The position numbers were made by a program, and so were the translations under genes. Shown here one piece after another: positions 25,602-40,100 of a DNA stretch of 64,000 nucleotides (position 1 is its first letter; each line of letters starts with the position of its first letter). The notes beneath the pieces were generated by a model, which ran no database searches, was not told the DNA's origin, and saw only the letters and a program-made list of their open reading frames with translations. This stretch comes from Pisaster brevispinus. Taxonomy: Eukaryota > Echinodermata > Asteroidea > Forcipulatida > Asteriidae. The DNA is taken from contig JAMKCF010000003.1 in NCBI GenBank assembly GCA_023634235.1, forward strand, positions 13,734,742 through 13,798,741, in the 5' to 3' direction.

Positions 25602-28600
25602 TTGAAGTCTCCATCGTTCCAACTTTTCAAGTGTCCGTTGCATAGAGCTTTAACTCTTCGGTGCATATTATTAGCACTGATCATTTTGGAAGAGTTCCTC
25701 TTTTGCCCCAATAACGGAAACCTGGAAAGAATGGAATTTATAACAGATCTTCTTCAATATGGGCCTACATGTCATTTCTTCAGCCTGCAAGATCTTCTTC
25801 ACTAGAAATTTTATCTTCAATAAGTTACATCTACTGTGCTCATCTAACATCTGTTTGAATATGAAGTTTATTTATCACGCGGTAAAATGTGTAGTTCAAT
25901 TTCTTCTTCTGCATCTGAGATCTCCTTAAATGTAGGCCTACCTTCTTCTGTCCTTGAAGTCTCCATCATTCCAACATATCAAGTGTCCGTTGCATAGAGC
26001 TTTAACTCTTCGGTGCATGTTAGTAGCACTGATTATTTTGGAAGAGTCCCTCTTTTGCCCCAATAACGGAAACCTGGAAAGAATGGAATTTATAACAGAT
26101 CTTCTTCAATATGGGCCTACATGTCATTTCTTCAGCCTGCAAGATCTTCTTCACTAGAAATTTTATCTTCAATAAGTTGCATCTACTGTGCTCATCTAAC
26201 ATCTGTTCGGACATGAAGTTTATTTATCACGCGGTAAAATGTGTAGGTCAATTTCTTCTTCTGCATCTGAGATCTCCTTCAATGTAGGCCTACCTTTTTC
26301 TGTCCTTGAAGTCTTCATCGTTCCAACTTTTCAAGTGTCCGTTGCATAGAGCTTTAACTCTTCGGTGCATATTATTAGCACTGATTCTTTTGGAAGAGTT
26401 CCTCTTTTGCCCCAATAACGGAAACCTGGAAAGAATGGAATTTATAACAGATCTTCTTCAATATGGGCCTACATGTCATTTCTTCAGCCTGCAAGATCTT
26501 CTTCACTAGAAATTTTATCTTCAATAAGTTACATCTACTGTGCTCATCTAACATCTGTTTGAATATGAAGTTTATTTATCACGCGGTAAATTGTGTAGTT
26601 CAATTTCTTCTGCATCTGAGATCTCCTTAAATGTAGGCCTACCTTCTTCTGTCCTTGAAGTCTCCATCATTCCAACATATCAAGTGTCCGTTGCATAGAG
26701 CTTTAACTCTTCGGTGCATGTTAGTAGCACTGATTATTTTGGAAGAGTCCCTCTTTTGCCCCAATAACGGAAACCTGGAAAGAATGGAATTAATAACAGA
26801 TCTTCTTCAATATGGGCCTACATGTCATTTCTTCAGCCTGCAAGATCTTCTTCACTAGAAATTTTATCTTCAATAAGTTGCATCTACTGTGCTCATCTAA
26901 CATCTGTTCGGACATGAAGTTTATTTATCACGCGGTAAAATGTGTAGGTCAATTTCTTCTTCTGCATCTGAGATCTCCTTCAATGTAGGCCTACCTTTTT
27001 CTGTCCTTGAAGTCTTCATCGTTCCAACTTTTCAAGTGTCCGTTGCATAGAGCTTTAACTCTTCGGTGCATATTATTAGCACTGATTCTTTTGGAAGAGT
27101 CCCTCTTTTGCCCCAATAACGGAAACCTGGAAAGAATGGAATTTATAACAGATCTTCTTCAATATGGGCCTACATGTCATTTCTTCAGCCTGCAAGATCT
27201 TCTTTTTATCATCAATAAGTTGCATCTACTGTGCTCATCTAACATCTATTCGGATATGAAGTTTATTTATCACGCGGTAAAATATGTAGGTCAATTTCTT
27301 CTTCTGCATCTGAGATCTTCTTCAATGTAGGCCTACCTTCTTCTGTCCTTGAAGTCTCCATCGTTCCAACTTTTCAAATGTCCGTTGCATAGAGCTTTAA
27401 TTCTTCGGTGCTTATTATTAGCACTGATTGTTTTGGAAGAGTCCCTCTTTTGCCCCAATAACGGAAACCTGGAAAGAATGGAATTTATAACAGATCTTCT
27501 TCAATATGGGCCTACATGTCATTTCTTCAGCCTGCAAGATCTTCTTCACTAGAAATTTTATCTTCAATAAGTTGCATCTACTGTGCTCATCTAACATCTG
27601 TTCGAACATGAAGTTTATTTATCATGTGGTAAAATGTTTAGGTCAATTTCTTCTTCTGCATCTGAGATCTCCTTCAATGTAGGCCTACCTTCTTCTGTCC
27701 TTGAAGTCTCCATCGTTCGAACTTTTCAAGTGTCCGTTGCATAGAGCTTTAACTCTTCGGTGCATGTTAGTAGCACTGATTATTTTGGAAGAGTCACTCT
27801 TTTGCCCCAATAACGGAAACCTGGAAAGATTGGAATTTATAACAGATCTTCTTCAATTTAGGCCTACATGTCAATTTTTCAGCCTGCAAGATCTTCTTCA
27901 CTAGATATTTTATCTTCAATAAGTTGCATCTACTGTGCTCATCTAACATCTGTTCGAATATGAAGTTTATTTATCACGCGGTAAATTGTGTAGTTCAATT
28001 TCTTCTGCATCTGAGATCTCCTTAAATGTAGGCCTACCTTCTTCTGTCCTTGAAGTCTCCATCATTCCAACTTTTCAAGTGTCCGTTGCATAGAGCTTTA
28101 ACTCTTCGGTGCATGTTAGTAGCACTGATTGTTTTGGAAGAGTCCCTCTTTTGCCCCAATAACGGAAACCTGGAAAGAATGGAATTTATAACAGATCTTC
28201 TTCAATATGGGCCCACATGTAATTTCTTCAGCCTGCAAGATCTTCTTCACTAGAAATTTTATCTTCAATAAGTTGCATCTACTGTGCTCATCTAACATCT
28301 GTTCGAATATGAAGTTTATTTATCACGCGGTAAATTGTGTAGTTCAATTTCTTCTGTATCTGAGATCTCTTTAAATGTAGGCCTACCTTCTTCTGTCCTT
28401 GAAGTCTCCATCATTCCAACTTTTCAAGTGTCCGTTGCATAGAGCTTTAACTCTTCGGTGCATGTTAGTAGCACTGATTATTTTGGAAGAGTCCCTCTTT
28501 TGCCCCAATAACGGAAACCTGGAAAGAATGGAATTTATAACAGATCTTCTTCAATATGGGCCTACATGTCATTTCTTCAGCCTGCAAGATCTTCTTCACT

Positions 28601-31600
28601 AGAAATTTTATCTTCAATAAGTTGCATCTACTGTGCTCATCTAACATCTGTTCGGACATGAAGTTTATTTATCATGTGGTAAAATGTTTAGGTCAATTTC
28701 TTCTTCTGCATCTGAGATCTCCTTCAATGTAGGCCTACCTTCTTCTGTCCTTGAAGTCTCCATCGTTCGAACTTTTCAAGTGTCCGTTGCATAGAGCTTT
28801 AACTCTTCGGTGCATGTTAGTAGCACTGATTATTTTGGAAGAGTCACTCTTTTGCCCCAATAACGGAAACCTGGAAAGATTGGAATTTATAACAGATCTT
28901 CTTCAATTTAGGCCTACATGTCAATTTTTCAGCCTGCAAGATCTTCTTCACTAGATATTTTATCTTCAATAAGTTGCATCTACTGTGCTCATCTAACATC
29001 TGTTCGAATATGAAGTTTATTTATCACGCGGTAAATTGTGTAGTTCAATTTCTTCTGCATCTGAGATCTCCTTAAATGTAGGCCTACCTTCTTCTGTCCT
29101 TGAAGTCTCCATCATTCCAACTTTTCAAGTGTCCGTTGCATAGAGCTTTAACTCTTCGGTGCATGTTAGTAGCACTGATTGTTTTGGAAGAGTCCCTCTT
29201 TTGCCCCAATAACGGAAACCTGGAAAGAATGGAATTTATAACAGATCTTCTTCAATATGGGCCCACATGTAATTTCTTCAGCCTGCAAGATCTTCTTCAC
29301 TAGAAATTTTATCTTCAATAAGTTGCATCTACTGTGCTCATCTAACATCTGTTCGAATATGAAGTTTATTTATCACGCGGTAAATTGTGTAGTTCAATTT
29401 CTTCTGCATCTGAGATCTCCTTAAATGTAGGCCTACCTTCTTCTGTCCTTGAAGTCTCCATCATTCCAACATATCAAGTGTCCGTTGCATAGAGCTTTAA
29501 CTCTTCGGTGCATGTTAGTAGCACTGATTATTTTGGAAGAGTCCCTCTTTTGCCCCAATAACGGAAACCTGGAAAGAATGGAATTTATAACAGATCTTCT
29601 TCAATATGGGCCTACATGTCATTTCTTCAGCCTGCAAGATCTTCTTCACTAGAAATTTTATCTTCAATAAGTTGCATCTACTGTGCTCATCTAACATCTG
29701 TTCGGACATGAAGTTTATTTATCACGCGGTAATATGTGTAGGTCAATTTCTTCTTCTGCATCTGAGATCTCCTTCAATGTAGGCCTACCTTTTTCTGTCC
29801 TTGAAGTCTTCATCGTTCCAACTTTTCAAGTGTCCGTTGCATAGAGCTTTAACTCTTCGGTGCATATTATTAGCACTGATTCTTTTGGAAGAGTCCCTCT
29901 TTTGCCCCAATAACGGAAACCTGGAAAGAATGGAATTTATAACAGATCTTCTTCAATATGGGCCTACATGTCATTTCTTCAGCCTGCAAGATCTTCTTTT
30001 TATCATCAATAAGTTGCATCTACTGTGCTCATCTAACATCTATTTGGATATGAAGTTTATTTATCACGCGGTAAAATATGTAGGTCAATTTCTTCTTCTG
30101 CATCTGAGATCTCCTTCAATGTAGGCCTACCTTCTTCTGTCCTTGAAGTCTCCATCGTTCCAACTTTTCAAATGTCCGTTGCATAGAGCTTTAATTCTTC
30201 GGTGCTTATTATTAGCACTGATTGTTTTGGAAGAGTCCCTCTTTTGCCCCAATAACGGAAACCTGGAAAGAATGGAATTTATAACAGATCTTCTTCAATA
30301 TGGGCCTACATGTCATTTCTTCAGCCTGCAAGATCTTCTTCACTAGAAATTTTATCTTCAATAAGTTGCATCTACTGTGCTCATCTAACATCTGTTCGAA
30401 CATGAAGTTTATTTATCATGTGGTAAAATGTTTAGGTCAATTTCTTCTTCTGCATCTGAGATCTCCTTCAATGTAGGCCTACCTTCTTCTGTCCTTGAAG
30501 TCTCCATCGTTCGAACTTTTCAAGTGTCCGTTGCATAGAGCTTTAACTCTTCGGTGCATGTTAGTAGCACTGATTATTTTGGAAGAGTCACTCTTTTGCC
30601 CCAATAACGGAAACCTGGAAAGATTGGAATTTATAACAGATCTTCTTCAATTTAGGCCTACATGTCAATTTTTCAGCCTGCAAGATCTTCTTCACTAGAT
30701 ATTTTATCTTCAATAAGTTGCATCTACTGTGCTCATCTAACATCTGTTCGAATATGAAGTTTATTTATCACGCGGTAAATTGTGTAGTTCAATTTCTTCT
30801 GCATCTGAGATCTCCTTAAATGTAGGCCTACCTTCTTCTGTCCTTGAAGTCTCCATCATTCCAACTTTTCAAGTGTCCGTTGCATAGAGCTTTAACTCTT
30901 CGGTGCATGTTAGTAGCACTGATTGTTTTGGAAGAGTCCCTCTTTTGCCCCAATAACGGAAACCTGGAAAGAATGGAATTTATAACAGATCTTCTTCAAT
31001 ATGGGCCCACATGTAATTTCTTCAGCCTGCAAGATCTTCTTCACTAGAAATTTTATCTTCAATAAGTTGCATCTACTGTGCTCATCTAACATCTGTTCGA
31101 ATATGAAGTTTATTTATCACGCGGTAAATTGTGTAGTTCAATTTCTTCTGCATCTGAGATCTCTTTAAATGTAGGCCTACCTTCTTCTGTCCTTGAAGTC
31201 TCCATCATTCCAACTTTTCAAGTGTCCGTTGCATAGAGCTTTAACTCTTCGGTGCATGTTAGTAGCACTGATTATTTTGGAAGAGTCCCTCTTTTGCCCC
31301 AATAACGGAAACCTGGAAAGAATGGAATTTATAACAGATCTTCTTCAATATGGGCCTACATGTCATTTCTTCAGCCTGCAAGATCTTCTTCACTAGAAAT
31401 TTTATCTTCAATAAGTTGCATCTACTGTGCTCATCTAACATCTGTTCGGACATGAAGTTTATTTATCATGTGGTAAAATGTTTAGGTCAATTTCTTCTTC
31501 TGCATCTGAGATCTCCTTCAATGTAGGCCTACCTTCTTCTGTCCTTGAAGTCTCCATCGTTCGAACTTTTCAAGTGTCCGTTGCATAGAGCTTTAACTCT

Positions 31601-34600
31601 TCGGTGCATGTTAGTAGCACTGATTATTTTGGAAGAGTCACTCTTTTGCCCCAATAACGGAAACCTGGAAAGATTGGAATTTATAACAGATCTTCTTCAA
31701 TTTAGGCCTACATGTCAATTTTTCAGCCTGCAAGATCTTCTTCACTAGATATTTTATCTTCAATAAGTTGCATCTACTGTGCTCATCTAACATCTGTTCG
31801 AATATGAAGTTTATTTATCACGCGGTAAATTGTGTAGTTCAATTTCTTCTGCATCTGAGATCTCCTTAAATGTAGGCCTACCTTCTTCTGTCCTTGAAGT
31901 CTCCATCATTCCAACTTTTCAAGTGTCCGTTGCATAGAGCTTTAACTCTTCGGTGCATGTTAGTAGCACTGATTGTTTTGGAAGAGTCCCTCTTTTGCCC
32001 CAATAACGGAAACCTGGAAAGAATGGAATTTATAACAGATCTTCTTCAATATGGGCCCACATGTAATTTCTTCAGCCTGCAAGATCTTCTTCACTAGAAA
32101 TTTTATCTTCAATAAGTTGCATCTACTGTGCTCATCTAACATCTGTTCGAATATGAAGTTTATTTATCACGCGGTAAATTGTGTAGTTCAATTTCTTCTG
32201 CATCTGAGATCTCCTTAAATGTAGGCCTACCTTCTTCTGTCCTTGAAGTCTCCATCATTCCAACTTTTCAAGTGTCCGTTGCATAGAGCTTTAACTCTTC
32301 GGTGCATGTTAGTAGCACTGATTGTTTTGGAAGAGTCCCTCTTTTGCCCCAATAACGGAAACCTGGAAAGAATGGAATTTATAACAGATCTTCTTCAATA
32401 TGGGCCCACATGTAATTTCTTCAGCCTGCAAGATCTTCTTCACTAGAAATTTTATCTTCAATAAGTTGCATCTACTGTGCTCATCTAACATCTGTTCGAA
32501 TATGAAGTTTATTTATCATGTGGTAAAATGTTTAGGTCAATTTCTTCTTCTGCATCTGAGATCTCCTTCAATGTAGGCCTACCTTCTTCTGTCCTTGAAG
32601 TCTCCATCGTTCGAACTTTTCAAGTGTCCGTTGCATAGAGCTTTAACTCTTCGGTGCATGTTAGTAGCACTGATTATTTTGGAAGAGTCACTCTTTTGCC
32701 CCAATAACGGAAACCTGGAAAGATTGGAATTTATAACAGATCTTCTTCAATTTAGGCCTACATGTCAATTTTTCAGCCTGCAAGATCTTCTTCACTAGAT
32801 ATTTTATCTTCAATAAGTTGCATCTACTGTGCTCATCTAACATCTGTTCGAATATGAAGTTTATTTATCACGCGGTAAATTGTGTAGTTCAATTTCTTCT
32901 GCATCTGAGATCTCCTTAAATGTAGGCCTACCTTCTTCTGTCCTTGAAGTCTCCATCATTCCAACTTTTCAAGTGTCCGTTGCATAGAGCTTTAACTCTT
33001 CGGTGCATGTTAGTAGCACTGATTGTTTTGGAAGAGTCCCTCTTTTGCCCCAATAACGGAAACCTGGAAAGAATGGAATTTATAACAGATCTTCTTCAAT
33101 ATGGGCCCACATGTAATTTCTTCAGCCTGCAAGATCTTCTTCACTAGAAATTTTATCTTCAATAAGTTGCATCTACTGTGCTCATCTAACATCTGTTCGA
33201 ATATGAAGTTTATTTATCACGCGGTAAATTGTGTAGTTCAATTTCTTCTGCATCTGAGATCTCTTTAAATGTAGGCCTACCTTCTTCTGTCCTTGAAGTC
33301 TCCATCATTCCAACTTTTCAAGTGTCCGTTGCATAGAGCTTTAACTCTTCGGTGCATGTTAGTAGCACTGATTATTTTGGAAGAGTCCCTCTTTTGCCCC
33401 AATAACGGAAACCTGGAAAGAATGGAATTTATAACAGATCTTCTTCAATATGGGCCTACATGTCATTTCTTCAGCCTGCAAGATCTTCTTCACTAGAAAT
33501 TTTATCTTCAATAAGTTGCATCTACTGTGCTCATCTAACATCTGTTCGGACATGAAGTTTATTTATCATGTGGTAAAATGTTTAGGTCAATTTCTTCTTC
33601 TGCATCTGAGATCTCCTTCAATGTAGGCCTACCTTCTTCTGTCCTTGAAGTCTCCATCGTTCGAACTTTTCAAGTGTCCGTTGCATAGAGCTTTAACTCT
33701 TCGGTGCATGTTAGTAGCACTGATTATTTTGGAAGAGTCACTCTTTTGCCCCAATAACGGAAACCTGGAAAGATTGGAATTTATAACAGATCTTCTTCAA
33801 TTTAGGCCTACATGTCAATTTTTCAGCCTGCAAGATCTTCTTCACTAGATATTTTATCTTCAATAAGTTGCATCTACTGTGCTCATCTAACATCTGTTCG
33901 AATATGAAGTTTATTTATCACGCGGTAAATTGTGTAGTTCAATTTCTTCTGCATCTGAGATCTCCTTAAATGTAGGCCTACCTTCTTCTGTCCTTGAAGT
34001 CTCCATCATTCCAACTTTTCAAGTGTCCGTTGCATAGAGCTTTAACTCTTCGGTGCATGTTAGTAGCACTGATTGTTTTGGAAGAGTCCCTCTTTTGCCC
34101 CAATAACGGAAACCTGGAAAGAATGGAATTTATAACAGATCTTCTTCAATATGGGCCCACATGTAATTTCTTCAGCCTGCAAGATCTTCTTCACTAGAAA
34201 TTTTATCTTCAATAAGTTGCATCTACTGTGCTCATCTAACATCTGTTCGAATATGAAGTTTATTTATCACGCGGTAAATTGTGTAGTTCAATTTCTTCTG
34301 CATCTGAGATCTCCTTAAATGTAGGCCTACCTTCTTCTGTCCTTGAAGTCTCCATCATTCCAACTTTTCAAGTGTCCGTTGCATAGAGCTTTAACTCTTC
34401 GGTGCATGTTAGTAGCACTGATTGTTTTGGAAGAGTCCCTCTTTTGCCCCAATAACGGAAACCTGGAAAGAATGGAATTTATAACAGATCTTCTTCAATA
34501 TGGGCCCACATGTAATTTCTTCAGCCTGCAAGATCTTCTTCACTAGAAATTTTATCTTCAATAAGTTGCATCTACTGTGCTCATCTAACATCTGTTCGAA

Positions 34601-37140
34601 TATGAAGTTTATTTATCACGCGGTAAATTGTGTAGTTCAATTTCTTCTGCATCTGAGATCTCCTTAAATGTAGGCCTACCTTCTTCTGTCCTTGAAGTCT
34701 CCATCATTCCAACTTTTCAAGTGTCCGTTGCATAGAGCTTTAACTCTTCGGTGCATGTTAGTAGCACTGATTATTTTGGAAGAGTCCCTCTTTTGCCCCA
34801 ATAACGGAAACCTGGAAAGAATGGAATTTATAACAGATCTTCTTCAATATGGGCCTACATGTCATTTCTTCAGCCTGCAAGATCTTCTTCACTAGAAATT
34901 TTATCTTCAATAAGTTACATCTACTGTGCTCATCTAACATCTGTTCGAATATGAAGTTTATTTATCACGCGGTAAATTGTGTAGTTCAATTTCTTCTGCA
35001 TCTGAGATCTCCTTAAATGTAGGCCTACCTTCTTCTGTCCTTGAAGTCTCCATCATTCCAACTTTTCAAGTGTCCGTTGCATAGAGCTTTAACTCTTCGG
35101 TGCATGTTAGTAGCACTGATTATTTTGGAAGAGTCCCTCTTTTGCCCCAATAACGGAAACCTGGAAAGAATGGAATTTATAACAGATCTTCTTCAATATG
35201 GGCCTACATGTCATTTCTTCAGCCTGCAAGATCTTCTTCACTAGAAATTTTATCTTCAATAAGTTACATCTACTGTGCTCATCTAACATCTGTTTGAATA
35301 TGAAGTTTATTTATCACGCGGTAAATTGTGTAGTTCAATTTCTTCTGCATCTGAGATCTCCTTAAATGTAGGCCTACCTTCTTCTGTCCTTGAAGTCTCC
35401 ATCATTCCAACATATCAAGTGTCCGTTGCATAGAGCTTTAACTCTTCGGTGCATGTTAGTAGCACTGATTATTTTGGAAGAGTCCCTCTTTTGCCCCAAT
35501 AACGGAAACCTGGAAAGAATGGAATTTATAACAGATCTTCTTCAATATGGGCCTACATGTCATTTCTTCAGCCTGCAAGATCTTCTTCACTAGAAATTTT
35601 ATCTTCAATAAGTTGCATCTACTGTGCTCATCTAACATCTGTTCGGACATGAAGTTTATTTATCACGCGGTAAAATGTGTAGGTCAATTTCTTCTTCTGC
35701 ATCTGAGATCTCCTTCAATGTAGGCCTACCTTTTTCTGTCCTTGAAGTCTTCATCGTTCCAACTTTTCAAGTGTCCGTTGCATAGAGCTTTAACTCTTCG
35801 GTGCATATTATTAGCACTGATTCTTTTGGAAGAGTTCCTCTTTTGCCCCAATAACGGAAACCTGGAAAGAATGGAATTTATAACAGATCTTCTTCAATAT
35901 GGGCCTACATGTCATTCCTTCAGCCTGCAAGATCTTCTTCACTAGAAATTTTATCTTCAATAAGTTACATCTACTGTGCTCATCTAACATCTGTTTGAAT
36001 ATGAAGTTTATTTATCACGCGGTAAATTGTGTAGTTCAATTTCTTCTGCATCTGAGATCTCCTTAAATGTAGGCCTACCTTCTTCTGTCCTTGAAGTCTC
36101 CATCATTCCAACTTTTCAAGTGTCCGTTGCATAGAGCTTTAACTCTTCGGTGCATGTTAGTAGCACTGATTGTTTTGGAAGAGTCCCTCTTTTGCCCCAA
36201 TAACGGAAACCTGGAAAGAATGGAATTTATAACAGATCTTCTTCAATATGGGCCCACATGTAATTTCTTCAGCCTGCAAGATCTTCTTCACTAGAAATTT
36301 TATCTTCAATAAGTTGCATCTACTGTGCTCATCTAACATCTGTTCGAATATGAAGTTTATTTATCACGCGGTAAATTGTGTAGTTCAATTTCTTCTGCAT
36401 CTGAGATCTCCTTAAATGTAGGCCTACCTTCTTCTGTCCTTGAAGTCTCCATCATTCCAACTTTTCAAGTGTCCGTTGCATAGAGCTTTAACTCTTCGGT
36501 GCATGTTAGTAGCACTGATTGTTTTGGAAGAGTCCCTCTTTTGCCCCAATAACGGAAACCTGGAAAGAATGGAATTTATAACAGATCTTCTTCAATATGG
36601 GCCCACATGTAATTTCTTCAGCCTGCAAGATCTTCTTCACTAGAAATTTTATCTTCAATAAGTTGCATCTACTGTGCTCATCTCACATCTGTTCGAATAT
36701 GAAGTTTATTTATCACGCGGTAAATTGTGTAGTTCAATTTCTTCTGCATCTGAGATCTCCTTAAATGTAGGCCTACCTTCTTCTGTCCTTGAAGTCTCCA
36801 TCATTCCAACTTTTCAAGTGTCCGTTGCATAGAGCTTTAACTCTTCGGTGCATGTTAGTAGCACTGATTATTTTGGAAGAGTCCCTCTTTTGCCCCAATA
36901 ACGGAAACCTGGAAAGAATGGAATTTATAACAGATCTTCTTCAATATGGGCCTACATGTCATTTCTTCAGCCTGCAAGATCTTCTTCACTAGAAATTTTA
37001 TCTTCAATAAGTTGCATCTACCTTGCTCATCTAACATCTGCTCCGATATGAAGTTTATTTATCACACGGTAAAATGTGTAGTTCAATTTCTTCTTCTGCA
37101 TCTGAGATCTCCTCCAATGTAGGCCTACCTTCTTCTCTCC
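25602..37140. repeat. Higher-order repeat copy 3, rearranged
   Basis: The monomer order follows copies 1 and 2 for about 19 monomers, except that the first interval is 352 rather than 349. It then carries an extra trimer (1,050 bp, 32,595-33,644), and from about 35,390 it switches to monomer classes that belong at the start of the 26-mer. The copy is a mosaic made by unequal exchange. Confidence 0.8.
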
Positions 37141-40100
37141 TTGAAGTCTCCATCATTCCAACTTTTCAAGTGACCGTTGCATAGAGCTTTAACTCTTTGG
37201 TGCATATTATTAGCACTGATTATTTTTGAAGAGTTCCTCTTTTGCCCCAATAACGGAAACCTGGAAAGGATGGATTTTATAACAGATCTTCTTCATTAGG
37301 GGCCTACATGTCATTTCTTCAGCCTGCAAGATCTTCTTCACTAGAAATTTTATCTTCAATAAGTTGCATCTACTGTGCTCATCTAACATCTGTTCGAATA
37401 TGAAGTTTATTTATCACGCTGTAAATTGTGTAGTTCAATTTCTTCTTCTGCATCTGAGATCTCCTTAAATGTAGGCCTACCTTCTTCTGTCCTTGAAGTC
37501 TCCATCATTCCAACTTTTCAAGTGTCCGTTGCATAGAGCTTTAACTCTTCGGTGCATGTTAGTAGCACTGATTATTTTGGAAGAGTCCCTCTTTTGCCCC
37601 AATAACGGAAACCTGGAAAGAATGGAATTTATAACAGATCTTCTTCAATATGGGCCTACATGTCATTTCTTCAGCCTGCAAGATCTTCTTTTTATCATCA
37701 ATAAGTTGCATCTACTGTGCTCATCTAACATCTATTCGGATATGAAGTTTATTCATCACGCAGTAAAATGTGTAGGTCAATTTCTTCTTCTGCATCTGAG
37801 ATCTCCTTCAATGTAGGCCTACCTTCTTCTGTCCTTGAAGTCTCCATCGTTCCAACTTTTCAAGTGTCTGTTGCATAGAGCTTTAACTCTTCGGTGCATG
37901 TTAGTAGCACTGATTTTTTTGGAAGAGTCACTCTTTTGCCCCAATAACGGAAACCTGGAAAGAATGGAATTTATAACAGATCTTCTTCAATATGGGCCTA
38001 CATGTCAATTTTTCAGCCTGCAAGATCTTCTTCACTAGAAATTTTATCTTCAATAAGTTGCATCTACCGTGCTCATCTAACATCTGCTCCGATATGAAGT
38101 TTATTTATCACACGGTAAAATGTGTAGTTCAATTTCTTCTTCTGCATCTGAGATCTCCTTCAATGTAGGCCTATCTTCTTCTGTCTTTGAAGTCTCCATC
38201 GTTCCAACTTTTCAAGTGTCCCTTGCATAGAGCTTTAAATCTTCGGTGCATGTTAGTAGCACTGATTATTTTGGATTCGAGTCCCTCTTTTGCCCCAATA
38301 ACGGAAACCTGGAAAGAATGGAATTTATAACAGATCTTCTACAATATGGGCCTACATGTCATTTCTTCAGCCTGCAAGATCTTCTTCACTAGAAATTTTA
38401 TCTTCAATAAGTTGCATCTACGTCCTCAACTAACATCTGTTGGGATATGAAGTTTATTTATCACGCGGTAAAATGTGTAGGTCAATTTCTTCTTCTGCAT
38501 CTGAGATCTCCTTCAATGTATGCCTACCTTCTTCTGTCCTTGAAGTCTCCATCGTTCCAACTTTTCAAGTGTCCGTTGCATAGAGCTTTAAATCTTCGGT
38601 GCATGTTAGTAGCACTGATTATTTTGGAAGAGTCCCTCTTTTGCCCCAATAACGGAAACCTGGAAAGAATGGAATTTATAACAGATCTTCTTCAATATGG
38701 GCCTACATGTCATTTCTTCAGACTGCAAGATCTTCTTTTTATCTTCAATAATTTGCATCTACTGTGCTCATCTAACATCTGTTCGGATATGAAGTTTATT
38801 TATCACACGGTAAAATATGTAGATCAATTTCTTCTTCTGCATCTGAGATCTCCTTTAATGTTGGCCTAACTTCTTCTGTCCTTGAAGTCTCCATCGTTCC
38901 AACTTTTCAAGTGTCCGTTGCATAGAGCTTTAATTCTTCGGTGCATATTATTAGCACTGATTATTTTGGAAGAGTTCCTCTTTTGCCCCAATAACGGAAA
39001 CCTGGAAAGAATGGAATTTATAACAGATCTTCTTCAATATGGGCCTACTTGTCAGTTCTTCAGCCTTTGAGATCTCCTTCACTAGAAAATTTCTCTCCAA
39101 TAAGTTGCATTTACTGTGTTCATCGAACATCTGCTCCGATATGAAGTTTATTTATCACATGGTAAAATGTGTAGGTCAATTTCTTCTTCTGCATCTGAGA
39201 TCTCCTGAAATGTAGGCCTACCTTCTTCTGTCCTTGAAGTCTCCACTGTTACAACTTTTCAAGTGTCCGTTGCATAGAGCTTTTACTCTTCGGTGCATAT
39301 TATTAGCACTGATTATTTTAGAAGAGTTCCTCTTTTGCCCCAATAACGGAAACCTGGAAAGGATGGAATTTATTACAGATCTTCTTCAATATGGACCTAC
39401 ATGTCATTTCTTCAAACTTTGAGATCTCCTTCATTTGCATATTTGTCTTCAATAAGTTGCATGTACTGTGCTCATCTAACATCTGCTCCAAAATAAAGTT
39501 TATTTATCACATGTTAAAATTTGTAGGTCAATTTCTTCTTCTGCATCTGAGATCTCCTTCAATGTAAGCCCATCTTCTTCTGTCCTTGAAGTCTCCACTG
39601 TTCCAACTTTTCAAGTGTCCGTTGCATAGAGCTTTAACTCTTTGGTGCATATTAGTAGCACTGATTATTTTGGAAGAGTTCCTCTTTTTCCCCAATAACG
39701 GAAACTTGGAAAGGACGGAATTTATACAAGATCTTCTTCAATATGGGCCTACATGTCATTTCTTCAGCCTGCAAGATCTTCTTCACTAGAAAATTTCTCT
39801 TCAATAAGTTGCATCTACTGTGCTCATCGAACATCTGCTCCTACATGAAGTTTATTTATCACACGGTAAAATGTGTAGGTCATCTTATTCTTCTGCATCT
39901 GAGATTTCCTTCAATGTAGGCCTATCTTCTTCTCTCTTTGAAGTCTTTATCGTGTCAAATTTTCAAGTGTCCGTTTCATAGAGGTTTAACTCTTCGGTGC
40001 ATATTAGTAGCCCTTATTATTTTGAAAAAGTTCCTCTTTTGCCCCAATAACGGAAACCTGGAAAGAATGGAATTATAACAGATCTTTTTCAATATGGGCC

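Noticed and set aside
7076..39789. Some 90 open frames of 60-107 codons on both strands as a gene family
   Set aside because: They recur once per satellite monomer because monomers are nearly identical. Opposite-strand frames coexist, no start context or splice sites were seen, and the frames decay at the array edge.
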